NCBI RefSeq assembly: GCF_023101685.1
Contig: NZ_CP082164.1
Coordinates: forward strand, 7,998,001 to 8,062,000
Direction of reading: 5' to 3'
Source: Bradyrhizobium sp. 186
Lineage (GTDB): Bacteria; Pseudomonadota; Alphaproteobacteria; Rhizobiales; Xanthobacteraceae
DNA: 64,000 bases
Positions 46,462 through 55,978 of this stretch are shown here, one piece after another (within the stretch, counting starts at the first letter, position 1; each line of letters starts with the position of its first letter). The translations under genes were made by a program, and so were the position numbers. A model generated the notes under the pieces. It made no database searches. It worked only from the letters and a program-made list of their open reading frames with translations, and was not told the origin of the DNA.

Positions 46462-46848
46462 TCAGGGCGCACGAACCGCATCCTCCACCGGCAGTGCAAC
46501 GTTGTCGTTAGCGCCTGCCGAGCCGCTTTCCTCGTTCTCAGTTGAGTTGGACTCGCCAGCCATGACTTCCGCCCACCGCCGAACGATGGTCCGCCGATCC
46601 CATCGATCCAGCGCGCGCTTTCGTCCTTCATCGCCGTAATGCTGGCGAAGCGCGGGCGCCTCACTGAGCTGGCATATTGCAACTTTCAGAGCGGACGAAT
46701 CTCCGGGCGGGATTACGATGCCTGCGCCGGTCACTTCCGCCGCCAGCCCCGCGCCCTCTTCGGCCATCGCAATGACCGGCCGAGCGGACGCGAAGATCGC
46801 GCCAAGTTTCGAGGGCAACACCAGATCGGCGGCCTCCGCCTTCTGCGG
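46462..46848 (-). pseudogene. 3' fragment of a WcaI-like glycosyltransferase
   Basis: The minus strand codes for AEAADLVLPSKLGAIFASAR, then EVTGAGIVIPPGDSSAL and a helical end. It matches the C-terminal third of the intact glycosyltransferase at 53532-54782 (AEVSDLMLPSKLAPILASGR). Homology begins abruptly at about 46848, where plus-strand nuclease sequence starts, so the gene was cut by a recombination event. Confidence 0.8.
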
Positions 46849-47287
46849 AAAGCACGCGGCGCAGCTGCAGCACAACATGTGGGTGGTCGCGGCGCGGTCG
46901 GCGGTGCTCTCGATCATCACCGGCGGCGGCAAATGGGTCGAAATCCAGATCCATGCCGACCCGCTCTACCAGCATCTGCTGCTGACCGCGGAAAAGAAGT
47001 TTTGGCGTTGCGTGCAGAGCGGGGAGCCACCGCAGCTGTTCCGCATCGAGCCGCCGCGGCCGCGTCTTGAGGCGGTGCGCATGGTGGACATGAGCGCCTC
47101 AAACTCGTGGGCGGAGTTCGCCGGGATCTATCGCCGGACGCGCGCGGCGGCGCTGGAGCATGAGCGGGCCAAGGGCGAACTGAAGGTGCTGGTGCCCGAA
47201 GATGCCAAAGAGGCAACCGGCCATGGGCTGCGGGCGAAACGCTCAAAGTCTGGTGCGGTCAGTTTCGAGCTGACGGCACTCGAGTAG
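46848..47287 (+). pseudogene. C-terminal part of a YqaJ-type exonuclease
   Basis: From about 46848 the plus strand reads LQHNMWVVAARSAVLSIITG, IQIHADPLYQHLLLTAEKKF and FWRCVQSGEPP, then about 90 further residues to a stop at 47287. This is the second half of a YqaJ-like recombinase nuclease, without the N-terminal catalytic acid residues. The frame is open from earlier codons, but these belong to the antisense of the glycosyltransferase fragment. It is followed by a small gene and an ERF gene, as in phage recombination modules. Confidence 0.8.
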
Positions 47288-47350
47288 CCTCGCGCGCGCG
47301 ATGGCCTAGCCGGCGACCGCGCCTGTTTCCCAAGCGTCCGGGGTCCAGTC

Positions 47351-47578
47351 ATGGCGTCGTTCTTCGACTTTGCCCCACTCGATCCCGCCTGCAATCCGCC
47401 GGAGCGCTACCAGGCAGCCTTTGAGCTGCTGGCAGAACTCTGGGGTCGCGTGCGCAGCTTCCGATCGCTTTGCCATGACGATCCATTTCTCGCCGAGCTG
47501 ATTGCCCACCTGGAAGCCGAAATCGTTGCCGCCGGCGTCGTGCTGGGGGTGCAGCTTGAACGTGTCTGCCGGCGGTAG
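47351..47578 (+). CDS. Small hypothetical protein of the recombination module
   Basis: A 75-residue frame from ATG 47351 with a G-rich stretch upstream. The product is mostly helical, with [20 protein letters not shown] followed by leucine- and glutamate-rich helices. It lies between the YqaJ fragment and the ERF gene on the same strand, so it probably belongs to that module. No function is assigned. Confidence 0.55.
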   Translation: MASFFDFAPLDPACNPPERYQAAFELLAELWGRVRSFRSLCHDDPFLAELIAHLEAEIVAAGVVLGVQLERVCRR

Positions 47579-47610
47579 TTTTGCCTTTTGGCCACCTCAC
47601 GGAGCCAGCG

Positions 47611-48705
47611 ATGATGCAGCCCTTCAGTCAATCCATCAGCCAAATCGCCGGCGCGTTAGCCCGCGCGCAGGCTGAACTGGAAAATCCCGAGAAGTCACTC
47701 ACGGCCACCATCGTCTCTCCCTTCCCCCGGGAGGAAAGCTACAGCTTCCGCTACGCGTCATTGGCGAGCGGGCTCGAGATCGTGCGCAAGTGCCTGAGCA
47801 AGCATGAGATCGCCATCATTCAGGCCACCGCCGTCGAGCCGGCGACAGCACTGATCAAGCTCACAACCACCCTGCTGCACAGCTCCGGGGAATGGATCGC
47901 CTCGGACTGGCCGATATGTCCCGTCGCCGACATGGCGGCCCCGCAGCGGATGGGCGCAGCGTTGACATATGCTCGCCGCTACGCGCTGTTCACACTGGTC
48001 GGCATTGCTGGCGAAGACGATCTCGATGCGCCAGATCTGATCACCGCGCCACCGCCCGCCGCGCCGCCAACGAACTCGAAAGCTAAATCCGCCAAGAGCA
48101 TCCTCAACCGCGCACCGATGCTCGGCCACAGGCCCTCGGCAGATCTGCGCCAGCGTCTGCTGGAGCAACTGGACGGCTTGCGAGACAACGCGGACCTGTT
48201 GGGGTGGGCCAAGACCAGCCTGCCCCTCAAGAACACGTTGTTGGAGGTGGACGCCCGGCTGGTCGAAGCTGCCTACCAGACACGCGTCGAGAAAGCCTCG
48301 CCGCCATCCGCATCAGACGTTGAGCGCAACCTCGAACAGGCGGGGCTTGCCTTTCCCAAGGAGCCCCGCAAGCGCAGCAAGGTCCACCGGCTGTTTGTGC
48401 GCGGACAGCCCTGCCTGGTCTGCCAGCAGACTCCGTCCGATCCGCATCACCTGAAGTTCGCGCAACCTCGATCCCTGGGCCGCAAGGTCAGCGACGAGTT
48501 CATCGTGCCGCTGTGCCGCACCCATCACCAGGACCTGCACCGGCACGGCAACGAGCGGGCGTGGTGGTCCGATATGCAGATCGCGCCATTGCCGGTCGCG
48601 CAGGACTTGTGGGCGGCAAGCCCCGTCCACGGAATTGCCAGCGCGGCAACGATCGTCGACAGCAGCATGTCCGCACACGTCGTCGCAGAGGCGCGACGGC
48701 GATGA
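47611..48705 (+). CDS. ERF single-strand annealing protein fused to an HNH-like domain
   Basis: A 364-residue protein. Residues about 10-150 match the ERF recombinase family of phage and plasmid single-strand annealing proteins, with [19 protein letters not shown], then [12 protein letters not shown] and [21 protein letters not shown] Pro/Ala linker follows. Residues about 265-320 carry [30 protein letters not shown] and a WW pair, which fit an HNH-type zinc-binding nuclease fold. ATG 47611 has GGAG 6 nt upstream. The last codons overlap the next frame (ATGA at 48702). The fusion would join annealing and nicking activities in one chain, by inference. Confidence 0.85.
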   Translation: MMQPFSQSISQIAGALARAQAELENPEKSLTATIVSPFPREESYSFRYASLASGLEIVRKCLSKHEIAIIQATAVEPATALIKLTTTLLHSSGEWIASDWPICPVADMAAPQRMGAALTYARRYALFTLVGIAGEDDLDAPDLITAPPPAAPPTNSKAKSAKSILNRAPMLGHRPSADLRQRLLEQLDGLRDNADLLGWAKTSLPLKNTLLEVDARLVEAAYQTRVEKASPPSASDVERNLEQAGLAFPKEPRKRSKVHRLFVRGQPCLVCQQTPSDPHHLKFAQPRSLGRKVSDEFIVPLCRTHHQDLHRHGNERAWWSDMQIAPLPVAQDLWAASPVHGIASAATIVDSSMSAHVVAEARRR

Positions 48706-49078
48706 ATGGCCCCTTCCAGACCGCACAGCAGCCCACGGTCAACGCCATGCCGGTTGAGCTGGAAGTGCTGGTGCCGCCTCCGGTGAGAGCCGCGAGCACC
48801 ACCAGGCGCTGCGGCAAGCGATCTTTGCCGATCTCGCGCCGCGATCCACGATCGAAAGGCTGCTCGCGATCGATATCGCCGAGCTATCCTGGGAGATCCA
48901 GCGCTACCGATGTTTGCGCCACCAGCTGCTGGAGACCCAGCGTCAGCAGGCGATCGCAGCGGCCCTGCGCCGCATCGATCTGGTCGGCATCGCGCCCGAG
49001 TTCGAGGATGAGGCCGAGTACTATACGCTGCAAAATGCCTTGAGCTGGCGGCGCGATCCCACCGCCGCCAGCGCCTGT
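48702..49078 (+). pseudogene. Frameshifted and truncated hypothetical gene after ERF
   Basis: The ATG at 48702 overlaps the ERF stop. The first about 30 codons read well, then the frame must shift near 48790 to continue with a helical segment containing ALRQAIFADLAPRSTIERLL, AIDIAELSWEIQRYRCLR and LRRIDLVGIAPEFEDEAEYY. This second part resembles rhizobial hypotheticals that follow transposon or phage genes. The coding sequence breaks off around 49078, directly against the 3' end of gmd. Confidence 0.7.
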
Positions 49079-49082
49079 CAGC

Positions 49083-50153
49083 TCAAACGGTGCGTTTGCC
49101 ACCGGCCGCGTCCCGTTTGGCGTCCGCCAGATCGCTCGCCATCATCTCCGCGACGAGCTCGGCAAAGCTCCGCTTCGGTTTCCAGCCGAGCACCGCGCGC
49201 GCCTTGCTGGCGTCGCCGACGAGGAGATCGACCTCGGTCGGGCGGAAATAGGTCGGATCGACCTTCACCACCGTCTTGCCGCTGTTCTCATCGATTCCGG
49301 TCTCCTCGACGCCCGCCCCGCGCCATGCGATGCGGCGGCCGACCTCTGCAAAGGACAGCTCGACCATCTCGCGCACCGAGCGCATCTCGCCGGTGGCGAG
49401 CACGAAGTCGTCCGGCTTGTCGGCCTGTAGGATCTTGTGCATGCCTTCGACGTAGTCCTTGGCATGGTCCCAGTCACGCTTGGCTTCGAGATTGCCGAGA
49501 TAGAGCGTCTGTTCCAGCCCAACCTCGATGCGAGCCACACCACGCGTGATCTTGCGGGTGACGAAGGTCTCGCCGCGGATCGGGCTCTCGTGATTGAACA
49601 GGATGCCGTTGCTAGCGAACATGCCATAGGCCTCGCGGTAGTTCACCGTGATCCAGTAGCCGTAGAGCTTGGCGACGCCATAGGGCGAGCGCGGATAGAA
49701 CGGCGTCGTCTCCTTCTGCGGGATCTCCTGCACCAGGCCATAGAGCTCGGAGGTCGAGGCCTGGTAGAACCGCGTCTCCTTCTCCATGCCGAGGATGCGG
49801 ATCGCCTCCAAGAGCTGCAGCACGCCGATGGCGTCGGCATTGGCGGTGTATTCCGGGCTCTCGAAGCTGACGGCCACGTGGCTCTGGGACGCGAGATTGT
49901 AGATCTCGGTCGGCCGGATCTGCTGCACCAGGCGGATCAAATTGGTCGAATCCGTCATGTCGCCGTAATGCATCAGGAACGGCACGTTGCCGACATGCGG
50001 GTCCTGGTAGAGATGATCGACACGCGCGGTGTTGAACGAGGACGAGCGCCGCTTGATGCCGTGCACGACATAGCCGAGCGACAGCAGATATTCGGCGAGA
50101 TAGGCGCCGTCCTGTCCGGTGACGCCGGTGATCAGAGCGATCCGATTTCTCAT
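49083..50153 (-). CDS. gmd: GDP-mannose 4,6-dehydratase
   Basis: Converts GDP-D-mannose to GDP-4-dehydro-6-deoxy-D-mannose, the precursor of GDP-L-fucose and GDP-D-rhamnose for surface glycans. It has 356 residues from ATG 50153, with AAGG about 7-8 nt upstream. The NAD(P)-binding start is [19 protein letters not shown]. Tyr158 and Lys162 of the Y-x-x-x-K active site lie in [12 protein letters not shown]. The substrate-binding [16 protein letters not shown] segment is intact. No GDP-fucose synthase or reductase gene is next to it, so the final sugar cannot be named. Its 3' end abuts the broken gene at 48702-49078. Confidence 0.97.
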   Translation of the reverse strand: MRNRIALITGVTGQDGAYLAEYLLSLGYVVHGIKRRSSSFNTARVDHLYQDPHVGNVPFLMHYGDMTDSTNLIRLVQQIRPTEIYNLASQSHVAVSFESPEYTANADAIGVLQLLEAIRILGMEKETRFYQASTSELYGLVQEIPQKETTPFYPRSPYGVAKLYGYWITVNYREAYGMFASNGILFNHESPIRGETFVTRKITRGVARIEVGLEQTLYLGNLEAKRDWDHAKDYVEGMHKILQADKPDDFVLATGEMRSVREMVELSFAEVGRRIAWRGAGVEETGIDENSGKTVVKVDPTYFRPTEVDLLVGDASKARAVLGWKPKRSFAELVAEMMASDLADAKRDAAGGKRTV

Positions 50154-50530
50154 CCCAAGCCTTGCTCCTATCAAACACGTCCGGCAAATAACCCTGAGCG
50201 TTGTTTCCTTTATGAAAATTACCTAGAACTCTGTTCTTCTTGGCCATATCGGCCGCCCAGGTCAGCCCTCTACAGCGGGCGTGGTTGCCTGAGATCTAGC
50301 CGTCCGAACGATCCAAAGCGCGAGACCGCTACCCGCAGCTCGAGCCTGAAATACCGGATCATCCACGATGTTCGCAGAGTGCTTCTCCCCGGACTGTTCT
50401 GCTCCAGCGTCACGCATTTCGGGCGCCTGACCTCACCAAGCTGGCGACGCAAGCACCGAGCCATTTATTACGGTTCCGCCAAAGGCTGCTCGGCGCTTTC
50501 AAAACAGATGGGATTTGGATGATGCCTATT
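50154..50530. other. Intergenic stretch between gmd and an FkbM-like gene
   Basis: No gene is supported in about 375 bp. It should hold the gmd promoter. Confidence 0.4.
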
Positions 50531-51214
50531 CTACCGGATGGCCGATAACCAGCGATTATGTGCAATAGTTCGCCCGTCTGGCAGAATGCGTCGCCACCAA
50601 GCATTCTTGATGGTCGACGTCTTGTAGTTGCGCTTCAGCAGCCACGCGATGCAATCGGCTTCCAGCTGCTCCGAGTGGGTCTCGATCAAAATGGCAACAT
50701 TGATCTCGTCGAGACAGTCTCCTGCACTGTCGAGAACCTCCATCTCGGCACCATCCACATCGATCTTGATGAAGCCTCGCCCCCGCAGAGGACGAACCAG
50801 ATCAGCCAAAGGGGTCATTCCTTCACCGCTGCCGATTCGGCCATTAATGATTTGGCAGGAATCCTCCGAAAATCCATTAAGCTTCAGGTGGCGTCGGAGC
50901 GCATCCACCTCCGCCGGATCCGGCTCAGCTGCGATCGCTCTGATCGAAGCGGGCTGGCGCAGGAAGTACAGCGTCATTTCTCCACTACCTGCTCCGATAT
51001 CGATTAACCATTGGATGTCGGTCCCGGCAGTTTGCACGAAGGCGTAAGTCTCCCTCTCCCAAAGTCCTAGCATCATCTGGCTCTGCGAACGAAGGTTGAG
51101 ATCGAGTACAATATCCTTGTACAGACCCAATCTGACGCGTCGCGGGCACCGGCCCGGGGGGACCATCGAGTTCTTAACAAGCGAAAGGAGACGGGTCGGA
51201 GCCAAATTAACCAT
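50531..51214 (-). CDS. FkbM-like SAM-dependent methyltransferase
   Basis: A 227-residue protein. The SAM motif WLIDIGAGSGEMTLYFL lies near residue 70, and AIAAEPDPAEVDALRRHL follows. The FkbM-like acidic segment is GFIKIDVDGAEMEVLDSAG, then VAILIETHS. The acceptor is unknown but likely a sugar, given the locus. ATG 51214 has no clear ribosome site, so an alternative start cannot be excluded. It is divergent from the flippase gene at 51363, and about 150 bp are shared as promoter space. Confidence 0.85.
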   Translation of the reverse strand: MVNLAPTRLLSLVKNSMVPPGRCPRRVRLGLYKDIVLDLNLRSQSQMMLGLWERETYAFVQTAGTDIQWLIDIGAGSGEMTLYFLRQPASIRAIAAEPDPAEVDALRRHLKLNGFSEDSCQIINGRIGSGEGMTPLADLVRPLRGRGFIKIDVDGAEMEVLDSAGDCLDEINVAILIETHSEQLEADCIAWLLKRNYKTSTIKNAWWRRILPDGRTIAHNRWLSAIR

Positions 51215-51362
51215 CGAATTGCGATTTCTCGATCACCAATGCGATCTGTTCGAGACATGCCAACGAGCGACAATGTGGCTAGCCTATCAAACTGCAGCTT
51301 AGGTTTCTCTGAATTTTGCCGATTTTGGATTAATGTCCTAAAAGTTTTGAGGACCAACCGCA

Positions 51363-52691
51363 GTGACAACCGCCGTTCTTAACTTCTCCGCGGTCCGGCG
51401 ACGGATTCGCAGCGCCTTTGCTGCCTATTTGTTCGCGCGAACCGTTCGGGTCGCCGAACAGCTCATTCTCGTCCCTTTGCTTCTGTCTAGCTGGGGGGCC
51501 CAATCGTACGGCGAATGGCTCGCACTCGCGGCCCTGGCCGGCTTTGCCGCACTGGCAAATCTCGGAGTTGGACAAGCAGCCGCCGCCGAAGTCATACTGC
51601 AATCGACGCGGAACGAGTTTAGCAAGGCATCGCGCGTCGTCGTCACATCGCTCGTCACCATTGTGGCGAGCATTGCAGCAGGCCTAGTCGTTCTAGGAGT
51701 GATCCTTGCCCTTGCCGACCTGCGAGCGCTCGCAGGGATAGGGCTCGATAATATGCCTACCCCAGTGCTTCTGGTCATCATACTTGCAGGGGCTACACTC
51801 ATCACATTCCTGAGCGAGCCCCTCGCCGGTAGCCTTTCGGCGGCGCAGGGCGCCGCTTTGCCGAATGCAATTGCAGCAGTCTCCAAAGCGATCGAGCTCG
51901 TCTGCATCGGCTTCGCGCTTCGTGTTGGAGCAGGTCCTCTCGCCGTCGCCGGAATCATGCTCGCAGGAGCCACGCTTAACGTCACGCTTCACTTGGTCTG
52001 GGCGCTTCGCCGGGTGGCATGGCTTTCACTCTCGCTTGCGAACTTCGACCTTGAATTCCTCACCGGTATCTGGCGATCGGCTGCGGGTTTTTTCCTGATC
52101 TTCGTCTGTGTCAACATTCTGGGCGTCTACATGCCGCGCCTGTTGGTATCGCACAGCCTTGGCCCGGTCGCGCTGGCAACGTTCAGCGTTCTAGCCACGT
52201 ATACGAAGACGGCCAGGAATCTTGCCACCATGACCTCGCAAGCCACCCAGGTCGAAATCGGTCGATTGTGGGCAAACGGCGAAGCGAAGAGTGCTCGTCA
52301 GCTGGTTCGGGGAATGCTCCGCAATGCGATTTTGCTCGCTGCGGTATTGCTGGTTGCAGAGTTGGTTCTGGCCCCCTGGATTATTCCGCGGTGGACCGGA
52401 GGACATATTCCGCTGGATTGGGAGCTCATGATCGCACTTGCGCTTGTCGCACTACTGGGGTGCTATTTCGACGGGACACTGCTTGCAGCAAGCGCTCTCA
52501 ATCAGGTCGGGCTGATCTCGTTCGGCTACGCGACGGGACTTCTCCTTGGCATCGTAGGCGCCGCGATCCTGCTGCCATGGACCGGTCGCCTGGTGACAAT
52601 TGGGATCTGTTTGCTTCTGCCCGAAATCGGCGGCGCGCTCTCTGGTCATCGGATACTTGGCCGGATGGCGCGGCAGCTTGGATCGAAATGA
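51363..52691 (+). CDS. Wzx-like polysaccharide flippase
   Basis: A 442-residue integral membrane protein with about 12 hydrophobic helices, in the MOP/polysaccharide-transport superfamily. An early segment LILVPLLLSSWGAQSYGEWL resembles the start of Wzx and RfbX proteins. It would move lipid-linked oligosaccharide repeat units across the inner membrane for polymerisation by a Wzy-like enzyme, here probably the product of 58617-59960. The start is GTG 51363, since no upstream ATG fits. Substrate specificity cannot be read from the sequence. Confidence 0.8.
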   Translation: MTTAVLNFSAVRRRIRSAFAAYLFARTVRVAEQLILVPLLLSSWGAQSYGEWLALAALAGFAALANLGVGQAAAAEVILQSTRNEFSKASRVVVTSLVTIVASIAAGLVVLGVILALADLRALAGIGLDNMPTPVLLVIILAGATLITFLSEPLAGSLSAAQGAALPNAIAAVSKAIELVCIGFALRVGAGPLAVAGIMLAGATLNVTLHLVWALRRVAWLSLSLANFDLEFLTGIWRSAAGFFLIFVCVNILGVYMPRLLVSHSLGPVALATFSVLATYTKTARNLATMTSQATQVEIGRLWANGEAKSARQLVRGMLRNAILLAAVLLVAELVLAPWIIPRWTGGHIPLDWELMIALALVALLGCYFDGTLLAASALNQVGLISFGYATGLLLGIVGAAILLPWTGRLVTIGICLLLPEIGGALSGHRILGRMARQLGSK

Positions 52692-52710
52692 GACCGATGG
52701 GGACCGGGGT

Positions 52711-53289
52711 TTACGGGCGCCCGTCCGGAAGCCGCGAGCCAATCACGGCGGCGGGGTGACCACCCACGATTGTTCCGGCTGAAACGTCCCCCATCACGAC
52801 AGCGCGGGCCTGCACGACGGCGCCACGACCAATCCTGACCCCTGGAGCGATGAAGCATTGTGCTGCCACCCAGGCCTCGGGTTCAATGACGATGGGACGG
52901 ACGAAGATGGGAAAGTCAGGACTCCGGTGATCGTGCGAACCGGTACACACATAGGTCCCTTGCGACACGACGACGTCTTGGCCGATCTCGATTTCGCCAA
53001 GACTATAGAGATGCACGTCGTCCCCGATCCAGGAATTCGCTCCAATTGACACTTTCCAAGGATAAACTATGCGCACCGATGGCCGGATCAGTACACCTGG
53101 ACCGATCTTGGCGCCGAAAAGCCGCAGAATAAGTCTTCGCCAAGCAAAGAAGACCTGCGGCGTCGGCCGGACCAGAAGCGCCTCGACGACCCACCACAAT
53201 TGGACAAACAGAGCCGAGCGACCGCGGAGCCCTTTGGGATTCGCATACCTGGAAAGATCTTGAACGCGAACGCTGTCTGCATCTGGCAT
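52711..53289 (-). CDS. WcaF-like hexapeptide-repeat acetyltransferase
   Basis: A 192-residue left-handed beta-helix acyltransferase that would O-acetylate a sugar of the exopolysaccharide. The N-terminal FAWRRLILRLFGAKIGPGVL and the WKVSIGANSWIGDDVHLYSL hexapeptides match the colanic acid WcaF group. The active-site-like CTGSHDHRSPDFPIF contains the catalytic His region. Later repeats include IAPGVRIGRGAVVQARAVV. ATG 53289. It is convergent with the flippase gene and divergent from the glycosyltransferase gene. Confidence 0.9.
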   Translation of the reverse strand: MPDADSVRVQDLSRYANPKGLRGRSALFVQLWWVVEALLVRPTPQVFFAWRRLILRLFGAKIGPGVLIRPSVRIVYPWKVSIGANSWIGDDVHLYSLGEIEIGQDVVVSQGTYVCTGSHDHRSPDFPIFVRPIVIEPEAWVAAQCFIAPGVRIGRGAVVQARAVVMGDVSAGTIVGGHPAAVIGSRLPDGRP

Positions 53290-53531
53290 CGTGGCAATGC
53301 TCTTGGCTGGTAACCACCCATCGAAATCGTCCGGAATGTTCCAGAATGGGTATTTCGTTAATAGAACATACCATCTAAAGATGAGCTTTACGCCGACCCT
53401 TTGGTTGCTCGGCGGTTGGGGCCATTATCGATATATTAACTGCGTGGTCCCGACCGCACAGCCTAAAGCTGAGGGGTGTCTCTGCAGGTGGCGCTGCCCA
53501 ACCTGACTTTCTTTATGAAAATTCTGACTTT

Positions 53532-54782
53532 ATGAAAATTCTGACCTACGGCCTCAATTACGCTCCCGAGCTGACCGGAATCGGGAAATATTCCAGCGAG
53601 CTGTGCGAGTGGTTGGCAGGACGCGGCCACACGGTCGAGGTCGTGACGGCTCATCCCTATTACCCCACTTGGGTGCTTGCCGAGGGATACGATAACCGGT
53701 CCTACCAGCATGAAATAAGGAACCAGGTTAAGGTCCGCCGTTGCCCGCTCTTCTTGCCCCGGATTGTACCCACCGGCAAGCGCGGTCGGATCATGAGCCA
53801 TGCCTCGTTCGCAATTTCCAGCATCCCCAAGCTAATGGCCTCGGTACGCCAACTGCGGCCGGACATCCTGCTGGCCGTAACACCCTCGTTCCTAATCGCG
53901 CCTGCAGCTCTGGCAGTTTCGCGAATGTTTGGGACTCCAAGCTGGCTCCACATTCAGGACTTCGAGCTAGATGCCGCCTTTGAACTTGGCATGCTCGAGG
54001 GCAACCATCTTCGCCGTGCGGCGATGTCCGTCGAATCTGCCATCTTGCGCCAATTTGATCGGGTGTCGACAATCTCGCCCCGCATGATGGATCGGCTGCA
54101 CGCGAAGGGCGCTCCGCCCAAAAGCACTGTAAAATTCAGAAACTGGGTCGACACGGATGCAATCAGCCCAGCCGATCGAAGGACCCGATTCCGGGAGCAA
54201 CTCGGCTTGTCGGATCGCCACATCGTTGCTCTCTATGCAGGAAGCATTGCAGCCAAACAGGGCATCGAGAGTCTTGCAGAGGCCGCAGCGGAGTTGCAAG
54301 CCAAGGTGCCTGAGGTCGTGTTCGTCTTTTGCGGTGGCGGAGCGTCGTTGAAACATCTTGTCAAGATCACGGCTCCCCTATGCAATGTGAGATTCCTTGA
54401 CTTGCAACCAGACGAGCGAATGCGGGAATTGCTTGCGACCGCGGATATCCACTTGATTCCACAACGCGCCGAGGTCTCCGATCTCATGCTGCCCTCCAAG
54501 CTTGCTCCAATTCTGGCCTCCGGAAGACCAGCGGTCGCGATGGCGTACCCAGGCACTCAGCTTGCGACCGAAATTGAAGGCGCCGGGATTGCGGTGCCTC
54601 CGTCTGACCGGCACGCACTATCCGAAGCGATATCGAAGCTTGCTAGAGATCCCGGCTTGCGAATGCGTATGGGTGAGCAAGCACGCGCGTTGGCATGCGC
54701 GCGGTGGCGCAAAGAAACCATTCTGAACGAGTTCGAAGCAAGACTTATCGAAGTCGCTGGCCGCGGGCGCAAGGATGACTGA
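53532..54782 (+). CDS. WcaI-family glycosyltransferase
   Basis: A 416-residue GT4-type glycosyltransferase of the WcaI group, which adds a sugar (fucose in the colanic acid pathway) to a lipid-linked intermediate. The N-terminal Rossmann fold starts ILTYGLNYAPELTGIGKYS, and HPYYPTW follows. The C-terminal nucleotide-sugar domain shows VFCGGGASLK and RAEVSDLMLPSKLAPILASG. ATG 53532 lies within a 17-bp tandem duplication that also creates an upstream ATG at 53515. The last 8 bp overlap the next gene, so the two are translationally coupled. Confidence 0.92.
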   Translation: MKILTYGLNYAPELTGIGKYSSELCEWLAGRGHTVEVVTAHPYYPTWVLAEGYDNRSYQHEIRNQVKVRRCPLFLPRIVPTGKRGRIMSHASFAISSIPKLMASVRQLRPDILLAVTPSFLIAPAALAVSRMFGTPSWLHIQDFELDAAFELGMLEGNHLRRAAMSVESAILRQFDRVSTISPRMMDRLHAKGAPPKSTVKFRNWVDTDAISPADRRTRFREQLGLSDRHIVALYAGSIAAKQGIESLAEAAAELQAKVPEVVFVFCGGGASLKHLVKITAPLCNVRFLDLQPDERMRELLATADIHLIPQRAEVSDLMLPSKLAPILASGRPAVAMAYPGTQLATEIEGAGIAVPPSDRHALSEAISKLARDPGLRMRMGEQARALACARWRKETILNEFEARLIEVAGRGRKDD

Positions 54783-55968
54783 CGCCGCCGGACCGACGGT
54801 CAATATTGCGGTCTGCGGTGATTTCAAGCAGCTTCAGCTTATCCCCGAATTGAACAAAGCAGCGCATTTGGGCCGCGTCTACTATGCCTCGCGGCGATCG
54901 AACAATGCGGCACGACTTCAAATCGATCGATCCCAGGCGCGGAATATCTTCTTAAAGGAGTATCTTCTTCAGTTTCATGCGCGATACCTGAACCACGCTT
55001 TTGCGGATACGATCTATCCTCTCTACGACTCGATATGGCTTGCGGCCGCGCATGCCGCTTGGCAACCCTGTGAGGTGCTGCATGCCGTGATCCAAGGGAA
55101 GGCATTCAGCCTCTTGCAAAGGGCCAAGCGGCAGGGCGCCGCCATCCTTGGGCATCCCATCGTATGCCATCCTGCGTTCTTTGAACGCGAAATGCGGATC
55201 GAACTTGAACGATTATCGATCGCGCCTGGCCCTTATCTCGCCGATAGCGTCAATAGTGTCGCCGAGATCGAGCTTTGCGATAGGATCTTCTGCCTCTCGG
55301 GGCTAGTTCGCGACAGTTTCGTTGCCGCAGGCTTTTCGGCGGACGCCATCGACGTAATCCAGTTGCCTACAGATCTTGATACTTTCGTTCCTGCGCGGGC
55401 TTCTGCAAAGGACTTACCCTTTCGGGTGCTTTGCGTTGCAGAACTCAATCCGATCAAGGGACACATCTATCTGCTGGAGGCCTGGAAGACGCTCAAGCTT
55501 GCGAACGCTGAGTTGATCTTCGTCGGTACCATGAGGCGGGAGATGAAGACTGTTCTCAAACGCTATGAAGGACAATTCACCTATCTTGGCCCGCTGGGAC
55601 GCGGCGATCTCGTTCGTCTCTATCAGGAAAGCTCGCTCTTGGTCTTGCCGTCGGTTCAGGATGGTTTCGGCTTCGTAGTAACCGAGGCCCTTGCCTGCGG
55701 CCTTCCGGCGATCGTAACTGAACACGTGGGAGCGCGCGACGTGATCAAGCCCGGCGTGAACGGATTTGTCGTTCCGACGCGATCGGCGGAGGCAATTGCC
55801 GAGGCAATCTTGAACGTTTACTCTTCGCGATCCCTCCAGCAAAGCCTTCGGCAAGGTGCAATCGCAAGCCGCGATACCTTCCCGGACATGGCGACAACAG
55901 CGCAGCTGATAGCTGCTGCCTATCATCAAACATACACGGCAAGGAACACTGCCAGATTCGCGAAGTGA
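54775..55968 (+). CDS. Glycosyltransferase family 4 protein
   Basis: A 397-residue glycosyltransferase. The N-terminal half is divergent. The C-terminal half has the GT4 pattern: RVLCVAELNPIKGHIYLLEA, then TYLGPLGRGDLVRLYQESSL and LVLPSVQDGFGFVVTEALAC, containing the E-x(7)-E nucleotide-sugar motif. ATG 54775 overlaps the preceding gene by 8 bp. It adds a sugar during assembly of the repeat unit. Donor and linkage are unknown. The gene is convergent with the next glycosyltransferase, 10 bp away. Confidence 0.9.
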   Translation: MTDAAGPTVNIAVCGDFKQLQLIPELNKAAHLGRVYYASRRSNNAARLQIDRSQARNIFLKEYLLQFHARYLNHAFADTIYPLYDSIWLAAAHAAWQPCEVLHAVIQGKAFSLLQRAKRQGAAILGHPIVCHPAFFEREMRIELERLSIAPGPYLADSVNSVAEIELCDRIFCLSGLVRDSFVAAGFSADAIDVIQLPTDLDTFVPARASAKDLPFRVLCVAELNPIKGHIYLLEAWKTLKLANAELIFVGTMRREMKTVLKRYEGQFTYLGPLGRGDLVRLYQESSLLVLPSVQDGFGFVVTEALACGLPAIVTEHVGARDVIKPGVNGFVVPTRSAEAIAEAILNVYSSRSLQQSLRQGAIASRDTFPDMATTAQLIAAAYHQTYTARNTARFAK

Positions 55969-55978
55969 GCGTGAAGAT

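Noticed and set aside
46718..46847. N-terminal extension of the YqaJ-like frame
   Set aside because: Although open in frame, this part is the antisense of the glycosyltransferase fragment. Nuclease homology starts only near 46848.
49437..50522. A 361-residue plus-strand frame
   Set aside because: Antisense to intact gmd, whose active-site motifs are clear.
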